Shown: in pieces, positions 43,722 to 55,050 of the stretch | Layout: every line of letters starts with the position of its first letter | How positions within the stretch are numbered: the first letter of the stretch is position 1 | Assembly (NCBI GenBank): GCA_039619475.1 | Contig: CM077115.1 | Span: 158,323,774-158,387,773, forward strand | Reading direction: 5' to 3' | Length of the DNA: 64,000 nt | DNA from: Icerya purchasi | Lineage: Eukaryota > Arthropoda > Insecta > Hemiptera > Monophlebidae | Position numbers and translations under genes: made by a program | The notes under the pieces: model-generated | The model's database searches: none | What the model was told of the DNA's origin: nothing | Seen by the model: only the letters and a program-made list of their open reading frames with translations

Positions 43722-44865
43722 CGATATATATATACTAATATTATAAAGAGGAAAGATTTGATTGTTTGTTTGCATTGAATAGGCTCCGAAACTACTGGAC
43801 TGATTTGAAAAATTCTTTCACCGTTGGGGAGCTACACTATCTTCGGGTGACGTAGGCTATATTATATTTTCAAAAAAATTAGGGATCCTTACTAAAACTC
43901 CAATAATGTAACCCAAGGTGTAAAAAAATGACCTGAACAATTCCTTACATCGCGTGCGCTGCAAAAACTATTGATAATAGAACAAAATAATGTACTACGG
44001 CTTTGCAGAACACATCATTATCTACAAAAAGTGTCGCGTCAGCATATGCTTAAATCACAATAAGTGTTCTTTTATTTTAAAAATGTAATTGAAATGCTGC
44101 CGCTAGAAAAGGCTCTTTATTTGTACCTTGATATACTTCATATTCAAAACTGCTTCAATACCTATATATAACTTTTTGAATTATTCAATTCGGACATTTA
44201 ATTCGAAAGATATCACGAGTTTCAAATGTAAGTATTAGAAAAAAGTCACGTGGTCGCTCCTCACCCCGCTTGGCTAGCTAGGCAGCACCATAATATGCGA
44301 TGTAGGCGTCACTGGGGTACGGGAGGGAAATCAATGTTAATAAATAAAGTGCCGCGCGGCTCATTTGCGCGGTCGGCCCCCTACGCAGCGGTCGTGTGCG
44401 GAATCGAATAATTTTCACTTAAAAATAATTTGAATTTATTTTAAATTCGTTTAGTAGGTAATTAAACCGAACAAAAAAGTTATTTTTAAAACTAAACCTT
44501 TTCATAACTAAACCCATTTTTTTATATTTTTTTCAGAAAGTACTACCCGATAATAAATATATATTGTACATTTAACTATCCAAACAGCTTAGTGACTTAG
44601 GAGTTCTTATAATTTTTCAATTACATTTTTATATAGGTAATTCCTGTTCAACAGTTAAGCAAATAATTTAGTAGAAAGGCAGTTAAAATTTTTTTTTATC
44701 ATTTTAAAATGCCCAAAAGAACACAAGATCTCAATTATCTAGAAATAGTTCTTAGGCGAAAGCATCAAAAATACGTCGTACTGGAGAATCTTCATCAGAA
44801 ACTGAAAATCGTCTTGCAAGTCAGAGAGGGGAATAAGCAGAAACTAATTTAGAGGACTAATAGGA
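43722..44865 (+). mobile_element. Helitron, 5' part with start of the Rep/helicase ORF
   Basis: TATATATACTAATATTATAA, then GTTTGTTTGCATTGAATAGG, CGAAACTACTGGACTGATTT and GAAAAATTCTTTCACCGTTG is the characteristic 5' region of insect Helitrons as I know them. At 44709 an ATG opens MPKRTQDLNYLEIVLRRK; after a frameshift the next frame gives KIRRTGESSSETENRLASQR, like the basic N-terminus of Helitron polyproteins. The Rep and helicase domains are absent, because a minus-strand LINE fragment begins at about 44850. No 3' hairpin/CTRR end was found nearby. Without the Rep motifs the assignment rests on the 5' sequence and the short N-terminus. Confidence 0.7.
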
Positions 44866-46080
44866 AGACGTTTTATGAGGAAGTGATCCCCGAGCAAGGA
44901 TTGGTGAATGTGTAGAGGATAAATGTTGGCTTCTGAAAGTACTGCAGCAATGGGAGAGAATTTCAGAACACCAAGGCAAAGACGAAGGCATGAATTCTGG
45001 ACTTCATCGAGTTTGGAAAGGAGATGTTTAGAAGCATTGCCGTAAATGAAGAAACAATAATAAAGCTTGGAACGAATAATCGATTTATAGAGAATAAAAA
45101 AGACATTGGGGTCGCCGCCCCATTTGAGTGGAGAAAGAGCCTTTAATAAATTAGTTCTCTTAAGACAGGAAGTATATAAGTAAGAAATATGTTCATGAAG
45201 GGATAATCGGTTGCCTAGAAAAAAGTCAAGAAAGCAAAAAGATCTAACATGTGGAATAAATAAGTTGTTTAAAGAGATATTAATCTGTATGGACGAAAGG
45301 AGAAAATCAGACAAGCAGATTTAGAGGAAGAAATGGTTAAATGGATGTTGGATAGAGCGAATTCAAGCATGTTCAGTGAATTATTGAGTTCATCATTGGC
45401 AGAGGTAATAGAATTTGAGGAGTAATAAACGATAATATCGTCCGCGAAAAGGAGTGTGGAGGATGAAACGGGAAGAAAAGGTAATTCAAGCGAGGAGATA
45501 TTAAAAAGAGTAGGACTTAAACATGACCCTTGAGGAAGATCACGAAACACACATCTAGAGTCAGAAAAAGAAGGAGTAGAAAGATGAATGGTTCTGCCTT
45601 GAAAGAGTTGAATTATTACAGAGGAAAGTTGAATAGGAATGCCAATTGAAATCATCTTATTTTGAAGGGTTGCAAGGTGAACATTATCGAAAGCAGAGAC
45701 TACATCGACAAAGGCAGCGACTGTATATTTTCTTTCGATAAGAGCTTTGTATATATCAGAAAGAAGGAGACTAACGCAGTTAGAAGGACCAAGACCGGAG
45801 AGAAAACCGAACATATTGTTCGAGACGATATTATAATGCTGCAACCACCAAACAAGGCGTCGGTTAGGCATACTCTCGAAAAGTTTTCTTAAGCAAGGAG
45901 CTAAAGAAATTGGTCTAAAAGAATTTAGAATTTTCTTAGGAATAGGGATAATTATAAATGAATTCCAAAAAGGAGGGAAGAAGAAGGGAAGTTAGAAGGA
46001 TTGTTAGAAGATTCGTTTCTAGAGGATAGATTTGAGTTACTCTAAACCCATCCATTTGAGGGAGAAGGAATACGATAAGC
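44844..46080 (-). pseudogene. I-like LINE reverse transcriptase, best preserved RT in the window
   Basis: The minus frame 45269-45871 (200 residues) holds the RT core: RRLVWWLQHYNIVSNNMFGF, motif A VAAFVDVVSAFDNVHLATL (Asp56), motif B RDLPQGSCLSPTLFNI, motif C LLFADDIIVYYSS (Asp144, Asp145). All three catalytic Asp are present. A one-base shift leads into 44844-45314, with FCFLDFFLGNRLSLHEHI, FFIYGNASKHLLSKLDEVQN and LRLCLGVLKFSPIA, the thumb region that the nested LINE at 35.2 kb begins in. Above 45871 only degraded RT entry remains (ISLAPCLRKLF-like). It stops at HFLIKRLPISPLN without RNase H or tail, abutting the Helitron piece. Confidence 0.85.
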
Positions 46081-46139
46081 AGGCGTCCCCAAATTCATTT
46101 TACATAATACTAAGTGTTTCCATAGTAAGGAAATATATG

Positions 46140-46790
46140 GTTGTGAAAAGTAAGAAAATGTGAATGAATTTAAATATCTTGGGATAACATTAGACAAAGG
46201 TCTAACATGGAGAAATCATGTTGACAATATTGCGCGGAAAGTTAGACAAACTATTCCAGCACTATATAAATTAGAACAAGGTATGACATACAAAAGCCTA
46301 AGGTTATATTTCGAAGCTGTAATAATGTCCAGAATTAAATACGGAATCGGAATTTGGGGTGAAGCGAAAATTACAGAAATGACGAAAATCAACAAATTGT
46401 AAAAAAAATGTTTAAAACTGGTCTTACACAACGAGAGATAAACGCATTAGTTAAGATCACTTGGTGAAACAAAAATAACGAAATGTCACCAAAAATGTTA
46501 TATTATTACAGCAAATTACTCAGTGCTAAACTCGAAGATAAGCAATTACCAACTAGAACAAGAACGTACAGGACTAGAAATTGCGATAAACCTTACTATG
46601 TACGATCTAAGAGGATTAACAGTAAAATAGACAATGTAGAGGAAGAGGTATTAATAAAATTAACAGGGAAGATACCAAAGGTAATTCGAAATGAAAACAA
46701 TCTGAAGAGATGGAAAACAAAGGTTAACATTTGGTTGATAGCATGGTGTAAAGAGCAATAGAAATAATAACAAACACTTATAACATTGAC
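46140..46790 (+). pseudogene. LINE ORF2 C-terminal fragment, Jockey/CR1-like
   Basis: 46160-46402 reads NEFKYLGITLDKGLTWRNHV, DNIARKVRQTIPALYKLEQG and IMSRIKYGIGIWGEAKITEM, the thumb region typical of Jockey/CR1-group RTs. After a stop, 46483-46761 reads KMLYYYSKLLSAKLEDKQLP and NENNLKRWKTKVNIWLIAWC and ends in a stop, probably the true C-terminus. RT catalytic motifs are absent. Confidence 0.7.
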
Positions 46791-47079
46791 TACGTTGACA
46801 TGAGACTCGTTACTATCTCCAGTTTTAAGCTGCTAATGAGAGAGTGGTAGCTGTATAAAAATTATATTGTATTATTGTAATATATAAGTGTTATCATGTA
46901 TAAGTTTATTGTAATAGGAAATATTATTTTAGATGATGGTATAATTGTAATATAAATGATAAATAATGAGAGTGTGGATTTTGTAGTCTAGTAATATATA
47001 AGTTAACATTTTTTATGTTGTAACAAAAATTAGTACTTAAGTTAAGTTGATGTTATATTGTACAAATAAATGGTGGAGA

Positions 47080-48005
47080 AATCACATCCTATCCTTGAAA
47101 AATCGGAGCCTTTCTGCAACAATAGTCTAATCCGACCAAAACTCGACTACGGCTGCATTGTCTACTCATCCGCCTCCAAAAGCCTGCTCCAAAGTCTTGA
47201 CACGATCCAAAATTTGGCCCTCCGTGTAGCTCTATGAGCCTTTCGAACTACGCCTGCCTCCAGTATGCACGCGCTCGCCGGTATTCCTCCCCTGAAATAC
47301 CGCCGGCAAACATTATCGGTTGATTACGCCATATCCATCTTAAGTTACCCGAACCATCCAAACCACAGCATATACAGTCCATAAAACCCATTATACAGAG
47401 ACAGTATCCTCGCTGCCCAAGGCTACTTCAAATGTCAAGACGAATTTACGCTGGACATCCCGAATTATCTACTTAAGCGCATGCCTTCCACCGATCTACC
47501 GTGGAGTCCAGACCACCATGAAGGCACCATTTACATCATGATCTTTGATCACCTTCTCACGCTATCGACCAACGCCGCCGTACCAGTGTTACACCCAAGC
47601 GAACTGAAGAAATACACAAAATCCAAAATAATGTCTGATTGGGAGATTGAGTGGAACGGCAGCCATTCGAACAAACTACTGACAATTAAACGGACGATTA
47701 CTGACTGGACTTACGTTATAAGCAAAGCTGCATCAAACCGGGATATCGAATCAACCTTGAACAGAATCGATCTAGGTCATACTTTAACCACCCATGCATA
47801 CCTGCTGGACCACCAGGAGCCTCCAGCCTGCACTCAATGCAATTGCTAGATCACAATTAAACACATCATCACTGAATGCCCCATCTACAGTGCCGAACGC
47901 CAACAATCCACACTTACAGACGATCACTCCGCGAATTTAAACATAAATAACTTATACAGATTAATTAAATTTATAAATATTACAAACTTTAAAATAATGT
48001 AAATA
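47080..48005 (+). pseudogene. LINE ORF2 C-terminal fragment with RNase H deleted
   Basis: Starts in the RT thumb: IRPKLDYGCIVYSSASKSLL, then QSLDTIQNLALRVAL and AFRTTPASSMHALAGIPPLK. The RNase H domain is missing. The frame 47481-47849 continues with SELKKYTKSKIMSDWEIEWN, NRDIESTLNRIDLGHTLTTH and AYLLDHQEPPACTQCNC, with HIITECPIYSAERQ in the next frame: a C-x2-C...H-x4-C finger at the end of I/Jockey-like ORF2. GC content is higher than in most LINE fragments here. It belongs to a different family from the 35.2-kb LINE. Confidence 0.75.
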
Positions 48006-48356
48006 ACCTCATCCGAGGTGATAGCCCCCTCCCTGGCAATATGTACCTTGTTAATAACAAAATAAAAAATAAATAAAAATGTCAGATGTTGAAATAAACA
48101 GGCGAAAGATGAACGCAGAATAGTAAAACTAAAACAAGCTCACCGGTTTTATCAGCTACGATGATATCGGATATACCGAGGAAATCGAAGACGATACTAT
48201 CGGAGAACAATTGTTATCTGTTAAACAACGCGAACGAACAACCGCCTATCACATTTAAGAGACACTGAAAAATAAGTACATATGTGACATGTTTTTTTGG
48301 TAGTTGCTGTACTTACCATTACTATTACCTACTATTGTTGTTACTTATTTCTGTTA

Positions 48357-48530
48357 ATTATTATTATTATTACTGTTATCATTACTATTGTTATTATTAT
48401 TATTATTACTGTTATCATTACTATTGTTATTATTATTATTATTACTGTTATCATTACTATTGTTATTATTATTATTATTACTGTTATCATTACTATTGTT
48501 ATTATTATTATTATTATTACTGCTATTAGT
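48357..48530 (+). repeat. 36-bp minisatellite, about 4.5 units, with (TTA)n core
   Basis: ACTGTTATCATTACTATTG recurs at 48372, 48408, 48444 and 48480 with a constant period of 36 bp, separated by TTATTATTATTATTATT. Open frames in this region are products of the repeat. Confidence 0.95.
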
Positions 48531-48869
48531 GTTATTATTAATTCTGTTATTATTTTTTTACTATTATTATGGATAGGGTTTTAAATCTGGTGAAGGTGAG
48601 CGTTGTTAACATGAAACCGTTGGGTTTAGTCATATAGCTAGTTTTATTTATAATATTATATATGTTATAAAGGATTGTAAGCATATATAGTAACCAGAAA
48701 GTATATATAATCGCACAGGTAAGTATTTTCTTTTTTTTTCTTCTGCTTGAGGGAATATCTGCAATTTTATGCCCAAAACCGAAATGCATTTCTAATCACA
48801 GATTCCTTGCAATCGATTGGGACACTACAGACACCAAAATTTACACACTTTGTCCCAATAAATAAAACA
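48531..48869. other. Intergenic, nothing recognised
   Basis: AT-rich spacer between the minisatellite and a LINE fragment; no motif found. Confidence 0.4.
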
Positions 48870-49390
48870 CATCATTAACGTGCTTTCTCGGGCTGGCTCA
48901 CAGGTAACGTTCTTGTGGATCCCGGGTCATGCCAGCGTGCCGGGAAACGAGCGTGTGAATTTGGCTGCTGAGGTAGCAACATATAGCCCAATGCCCGAAG
49001 GCACTCCTCTCCCTCAGCGGTGGCTACTCTTTTATCAGAAACATAAGGCAGAGACATAGGGAACTATGTGGTCGGCTCACATATCATGTCTGCGATCCAT
49101 TAAGGTGAGCACTGAGCCTGGTGGCCACCGATATCCATGTCCCGCAGCATTGACCAGACTCCGCATAGAGCACACATCAATATCCTGTAACTATTTGTTG
49201 GAAGGAACATGCCCTTCCTCTGCCCGTTTCATATGCAATTCCTACATTTCAACAACTGCTGAACACATTCTGGAATATTGCCTGCCTGCAAGCATCTCCA
49301 ACTTACCGTTGGTTGCGTTACAATCGAACAAAAACAGGTCCAGGATATGCTACACTATAGAGCGACTAACCTGTTGAAATACTTCTAATC
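48870..49390 (+). pseudogene. LINE RNase H end and C-terminal region
   Basis: VTFLWIPGHASVPGNERVNL (RNase H His kept; the last Asp of GNExAD is changed to Asn), then AAEVATYSPMPEGTPLPQRW. After a stop at 49059, LTRLRIEHTSISCNYLLEGT and CPSSARFICNSYISTTAEHI with LEYCLP form the Cys/His region (LTRLRIGHTxLTHxYLL in related elements). GC-rich for the window. The beginning of RNase H and all of the RT are missing. A (TA)n array begins shortly downstream. Confidence 0.8.
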
Positions 49391-49442
49391 TTGCACTGAT
49401 CTATGTGCTGTAATAATCTCGGAAATTACACACAGCACATGG

Positions 49443-49446
<4 letters not shown>

Positions 49447-49513
<67 letters not shown>
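49447..49513. repeat. (TA)n microsatellite
   Basis: About 33 TA units without interruption, lying between a plus-strand LINE end and the A-rich tail of a minus-strand LINE. Confidence 0.95.
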
Positions 49514-49549
49514 AAAAAAATAAAACTGTTATTGGCAAAAATGAGGATT

Positions 49550-50015
49550 ACGTTTTTTTTGTTTTTTTTTTTATTTATTTTAGTTGGGTTTGTGAAAACG
49601 GCATTGGCCCAAGAAGAGGGGGGAGGATGAGAATCGGAATCAGATATTTATGCAATTAGATATGGAGGATAGAAAAGACTAAAGTGCTGGAGTGACCGAG
49701 GGCGATGACGAGGATAGAACAAAATATGCACAATATGGAGTTGGAAGACCAATTGACAGAAGAGAAGAGTAAAAGGAAGAACGTTCGGAAGCGATACAGG
49801 TGCACTCAAACAAAATGTGATTAGCGTCACCTATAAAGTTGTGAGTGGAAGAATGTAGGGGACAGAGAGAAGCGAAATAAGGAAACAAGGAAGAAATCGT
49901 GCTCAAAGCGTAGGCGACAGATTGCAGAGAGAGTTGAATGTCGCGTTTCACTGGAACTAGTTCATTCATTGTTTGCTGCAGGCAGTGTTCTCGATAGAGG
50001 GTAGACGTCATCTAA
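49550..50015 (-). pseudogene. LINE C-terminal region and 3' tail
   Basis: The minus frame 49679-50011 contains DANHILFECTCIASERSSFY and SSLLSIGLPTPYCAYFVLSS, matching the Cys/His region and end of the intact LINE ORF at 35.2 kb (His and last Cys of the finger kept, the first Cys pair lost). The tail on the minus strand is CTTGGGCCAATGCC, CACAAACCCAAC, then an A-rich run to about 49550. The 5' side is truncated at about 50015. Confidence 0.75.
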
Positions 50016-50074
50016 AAAGATATCACATTTTTTTGCTTTAAGATGATTTTTTAAATCCTTATCAGACTTTGGGT

Positions 50075-50290
50075 GTTTTTTTGTTTTTTTTTTGGGAACG
50101 TCAACCAAGGACAATGACCCATCATCAAAGAATTACGGAAACAGGATTAAATTTTGATATATAAAGAAATAGAGGAAATGAACTCCGCTAAGATTGGAAC
50201 AACATCTGGTGAAGGAAAGGAAAGTATGTAGGAAGCACAAAAAAAGGGAGTAGGTAGTTTTAGGTGGAGAAGCTTAGTGTAGAGGAGGTG
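50075..50290 (-). pseudogene. LINE 3' end only
   Basis: On the minus strand GATGGGTCATTGTCC, GGTTGACGTTCCC and an A run (50075-50131) give the shared LINE tail motif. The preceding sequence up to about 50290 has no clear coding remnant. It is a heavily 5'-truncated copy. Confidence 0.6.
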
Positions 50291-50600
50291 TTATTACAAA
50301 ACGATTAGCCCACCATTCTATTCCATATTTAACAATATTTTCCATCGTTTTACTTATATATAAGAATAGGTAGATGAGCCTGTATGAATTATAGTCAATC
50401 TTGTTTTTTCCCGGTTTCAAGATCGGATAAATGTAATATTCTTTCCAGGTATCTGGGATATATCTTGTTCTAGTGAATTGTTAAAAAAACCCTACTAACA
50501 CATTCTTTATCACAACTGCTAGCAATTTTTCGATAATCTAAGCTTTTGATAAATTCGGATCGTGTGATTTCTCTATTTAGTTAATTTGAAAATTTATTTG
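50291..50600 (-). pseudogene. R1/Jockey-like RT entry fragment
   Basis: The minus strand reads IPDTWKEYYIYPILKPGKNK and IDYNSYRLIYLFLYISKTME, then NIVKYGIEWWANRF: the RT fingers (W..Y.I.PI.KPGK, YRPI.L.S...K..E) with minor decay and no RNase H-type LINE features. It is close in style to the R1-like remnant at 29.4-31.9 kb. It is truncated before motif A. Confidence 0.65.
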
Positions 50601-53291
50601 TCGCCTATGGCAGATAGTTTTGATCCGGTGGTTTGACTGGAGTGTCAAGCTTATGGATAGATTTTCATATGCAATTTGATATATTAAATTGGTATTTATA
50701 TGATAACTGAGGAAAGTTTAAAAACTTTATCTTATGCCGTAGGTATTTTGTGCTTAGGTTGGTGTTTATCTTATTGTAATAGTCCTCCAGAATAATTTAC
50801 TTTTTTTTTAATGTCTCTAGCTTGCTGTTCATTAGATTTTAAATAGTTTCTCATATCCTTGTTGAAAGTTTTTAGTCGTAGCCGTCAATTCACATGCATT
50901 AGGATATTATGAAAATCTTTTTGTTTTATTATTATTAGCAATATGGCATTATCGCTGCTTTTATTGATCATTTTGTTAATGATATTGATAAGCTGCATCT
51001 ACAGCATAAAATTGTTCCTCATCGATACTACTACAGTGTAATTTCGATTGGTATTTTTCCCAGTCGACCCTTTGAAGGTCTTTCACACAGGCCTATTTTG
51101 GTTCTGGAGTTAGACCACTCTAAAAGTGGTGTATAGTCATTGTACAGAAATTAATTGAAATTGGAAGCACTGCCCATAGAGTCTTAAGAAAAGAAATAAT
51201 TAGAACGAACTCACCGGCGTTACTTCTTTCTAGTGAACCTGATAACACGATATTTAAACGCGATAGAGAAATTTTATCACTTTATTACAAAACCATTAAT
51301 AGAACTATCGAGGGTGCCTAATAGTAGTTTAGCATACATTACGGATCATTTTAAGCGTAATTATATGAAAACGTTTAATTTTATTCAACTATCTAAATAC
51401 GATATTTAGTAGTAAATAATTGAAAGGTAGATAATATTCTTATTCGGATAGATTCGTTTCGTATGTGGACAGTTCAAGATGCTACTGCAGTTTATGGTAA
51501 GCATGACGTGGAACATCATCGTCAAGTATCCCCGCGTCAAAGTATTCTGCTCTGTTATCGATAGACTTTTAAAAAAACCATCAGCTGATCTTCTATGTCA
51601 CAGAAGTATCGTCCGCTCATTGATTTGAGAGTTCTTCTAGTATGTCTAGTGAGAGCCTTTTGATATCTTTGTATTCTGTTAAAGTTTAATTTTTCTTTCG
51701 TATTAGTACCTAGATCTCCACACGTACTGCAAAAGGTAGATCCGCTGCAGTATAGCTATGGGGATAGAACTTTCCCGCATATCACTACTATTACTATCTG
51801 TAATATACACTATCGACTTCCTTTATAGTTGCATCACCGATCACAGATCATCAAAAAAAAAAGTTAATAATACACCTACTAATAATTTTTTTTAATTTCC
51901 CAGAAAAAATATTAGTCCGCTAACAATGTTGTATAAATTTCCACCGTATCAAACCTCCCGAATTATTTTGACTGTGGCGATTGTATATTTAAGAAAAGAA
52001 ATCCCCTTTTTAATAAATTACTTAATGATTCTTAAATTAAGAAATTGGTAAAAAAATGTTAATTAGCAGTTAATAGGATTATTAATTAATTATTAATTTT
52101 TTGTAAAACGATCCGATAATTTCTCTGTCCGGGCGAGATTTATGCTCTTAGCGTATACGAATAGCGAGACAGGCGTAATTAAAAATAGTAGCATACAACG
52201 GGATTGTATGTGCAAAACTTCCAGAAAAGGAGAATGTAACAAATTTCGATTTCGTAACTGGAAGACACCTAGTGCTAGCGAAAGAACCCTTCACAGCACC
52301 GATCCATTTTCTTATGATATTCGTTGAATCGGCGCCGTTTTCTTTTCTTTATTTTTCTCTATATCGATGGAAAGATTTTCCAATTTTGGAAACCGGTTTC
52401 GGAAGTATCAATTATGCATTCCATCGCGCCGCTTTTATTCATATATATTTCCCAGACCCCCAAAAAGTTACCACATTATGTAATATATATATATATTTTT
52501 TTTTTGATATTTTACGGAACATCAACCTTATTTGATAACCTGTTACATTAAACTCACCGTTCTAAAACTTCGGCTAATGTGGTATAGGAGAGGTAATTAT
52601 TAATTATGTCCATTACTCATTAGCGGTGAGTGGGTTTTTCATCTAGTTCGCTGTCGCCGATTAAACATGCAGAAAAAACGAAATAAAAAACGAAAAAAAA
52701 GAAACAATGGCAAACTAGAAAAATTCAAAAACACAAAAAATAAACTAGTTTTTTTTTAGCTAGATATCGACGAAATAAGTATGTTAGTGCAGAGCAATTT
52801 GTACGCGCTGCTAGTAATGGCCGAAGGTTTTATGGCGCAATTATATCGATAACAGTACTTATTCATATACGTTGCTTTGTTTCACTGTTGTGTGTGCAAT
52901 AAGCAATGGACATAGCAGTAACTAGCTCCGTATCACGCGAAAATTTTATCACGACTTTTGCTTAGTTGAAATATTATTTTCCGATTTTCTGCTATTGCTG
53001 CCGTTAACGTATTTACAGAATGCCATATGAGCAGCGTTATTCTGTGGCAAAACTTTATGTGTAATAATAAACTTTCTTTTATTTCTCGCCATTTTTGTTT
53101 TTATAAAAAACGAAATTTTTCGCGTGTGCACTATAAAACAAAAAAAAACGAACCAAGTGGTCGAGCTTTAGGAACATACAAACGAGGAGATAATGGGTTT
53201 CTTTTGTCCGTAGCAAACGATCTGGTAACTATAATCAAAATATTCAAATAAATTTTTTTTATTACAAAAAAAACTGAATCAATTTTCTTTA

Positions 53292-53295
<4 letters not shown>
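50601..53295. other. Intergenic, nothing firm
   Basis: AT-rich. The minus strand up to about 51130 may contain further eroded linker of the R1/Jockey-like element, but I could not align it. Short open frames at 52142-52551 and 53027-53251 have no recognisable motif. Confidence 0.35.

Positions 53296-53349
<54 letters not shown>
53296..53349. repeat. (TA)n microsatellite
   Basis: A pure TA run that directly adjoins the hairpin-ended repeat at 53349. Confidence 0.9.
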
Positions 53350-53353
<4 letters not shown>

Positions 53354-53585
53354 TACAACGTAATTCTTAGGCTACCCCCTATTAGAAAAAATGTCCCAAT
53401 TTTATGTAACGTTTGTTATATTTTATAGGATTTCTGTGATTATGTTATTGTATTCATACGGACCGATTTAGAATTACGTTGTAAATTTTGATCATTTTAT
53501 ACAAAGTCTAGAAGAGAAAGAGATAGAAATGTAAGCAAAAGGGATCAAGGGGCACAGCCCCTTGCGAGGCCAAAATGGCCGAGTT
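53349..53585 (-). repeat. Dispersed repeat with hairpin end (copy 2)
   Basis: Reverse complement of the repeat at 1890-2234, shorter because the inner segment is about 100 bp smaller. Inner inverted repeats lie at 53353-53369 and 53468-53484 (one mismatch). GGGGCACAGCCCC and GGCCAAAATGGCC are at the right-hand end. Each end of this copy adjoins TA-rich DNA, as copy 1 does, which suggests preference for TA-rich targets or seeding of TA arrays. Confidence 0.8.
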
Positions 53586-53599
53586 ATATATATACAGTT

Positions 53600-55050
53600 A
53601 CCCACGGGTTCGCCCATATATTAATACCCATTTAAATCTGCATTTGGACATTCATAAAAAAAATTTTGTCTTATCTGGAATTAAATTTATGTAAAGATTC
53701 TTTCTCTCTCTTTTGGGTGAAAGATGTTTATCACCGACCAACAACAAAAAGGGTCTTCATGTTCCACGTTTAGCTGAAGATTATCGGTCTTTCTATAGAA
53801 CTTGTCTGTCGTGATCTAACAAAAATTTTCGCTCAACTAAACAGCACACACAGCTACCATTTTGACGAGGTTTAGTTATTCACACGCTGATCTCCCATAA
53901 TTACACATTTGAGAGAACATCTTTTCACTCGATATCTTTCAACCGATTTTATTAAAATTAATTTATTGCTACAATAGCAAACCGCAATAGTTGAGTAAGG
54001 ATTTCAAATTTGAATATAAATAGCATTCTTAAAAATACGGCTTCCAGTCTTGCTTTCCGTTGCTTGTTTGTTTCAGACGAGCGGACTTGAGTGGTGCATA
54101 CTCGAATGGTTTCTAGGCTTCCTGCCACGCTTGGAAATTAAAACAAAAAAAAAATTGTTGTTTTATCTGGAATTATATTTATGTAAAGATTCTTTCTTTC
54201 TTTGGGAAATACGTTTATCATAGTTCAACAAAAAGTAGTCTTCATGTTTTACGTTTAGCTGAAGATTATCGATCTTTCTATAATTTGTCTGTCATGATCA
54301 CAAACGAAAATTTTCGTCCAACTAGAATACACAGCAATCACTCTTCGAAGAGACCGAGTTATCCATCTGTCATCTCCCATAATTACACATTTATAAAAAA
54401 ACATTTTCTTCACTCATACTACAGTATTTGAGTAAAGATTTCAATAAATAACATTGCCGGTAGCAAATATTGAAAGTTCTGTTGCAGGATTTTTTATTTC
54501 TCTGTAAAAGCTAATAGAAAACACTCATTTTTTTGAACTCCCCGCAATGCGTACAGCAGCTAGGCTAGGAGCGCGACTTACATGTTTAGATCATGACAGA
54601 GAGAGGTTTAATGATTTCAGAAACGCAAAAAAAAAAAAAAGAAGTAATAGAAAGCCATGTATTTTCTTATGCCAGAAATTAATAAAATGTTATTTAAAGT
54701 TTATTATTTACCATGGTCTTCTTCTTCACCGTTGGCAATTTCCCGTTGGTGCGGATTTGCCGTGCAAATTGATCGTTTCCAGCTGTTTCGGTTTACCGCT
54801 AGGTTATCGTGGTAATTGTTTTATTTAAATTTTCATAAAAATTATTTTTCTTTTTATTCGTCCCGTACGCGTTTCAACTACTTAAAACCTCAATGAAGGA
54901 AAGGGGGTAGAAAATTTAGCCGTACCTTAACACCTTCGTTGGAACAACACATATACAGCCTGACAATTTTAGCATGATCCGTCCGGCGGTACAGGAATGC
55001 ATACGGCACAAACAAACATACAAACATCCATTTTTATACATATACAGTTT
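53600..55050. repeat. Repeat with internal direct duplication, possibly Helitron-related
   Basis: Two direct copies of about 270-300 bp lie at about 53658-53960 and 54152-54420: TTATCTGGAATTAAATTTAT, GTAAAGATTCTTTCTCTCT, CGTTTAGCTGAAGATTATCG and CATAATTACACATTTGAGAG appear in order in both. The ends, CAGTTACCCACGGGTTCGCC at 53598 and ACAAACAAACATACAAACAT at about 55012, resemble sequence near ends of insect Helitron-like repeats, but no diagnostic hairpin or ORF was found. The classification is open. Confidence 0.55.

Noticed and set aside
48284..48584. Three overlapping open frames rich in Tyr/Cys, Ile/Thr and Leu
   Set aside because: They are frames through a 36-bp (TTA)n-containing minisatellite and have no coding meaning.
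53598..55050. Complete Helitron
   Set aside because: End-like sequences are suggestive but the 3' hairpin with CTRR and any Rep/helicase coding remnant are missing.
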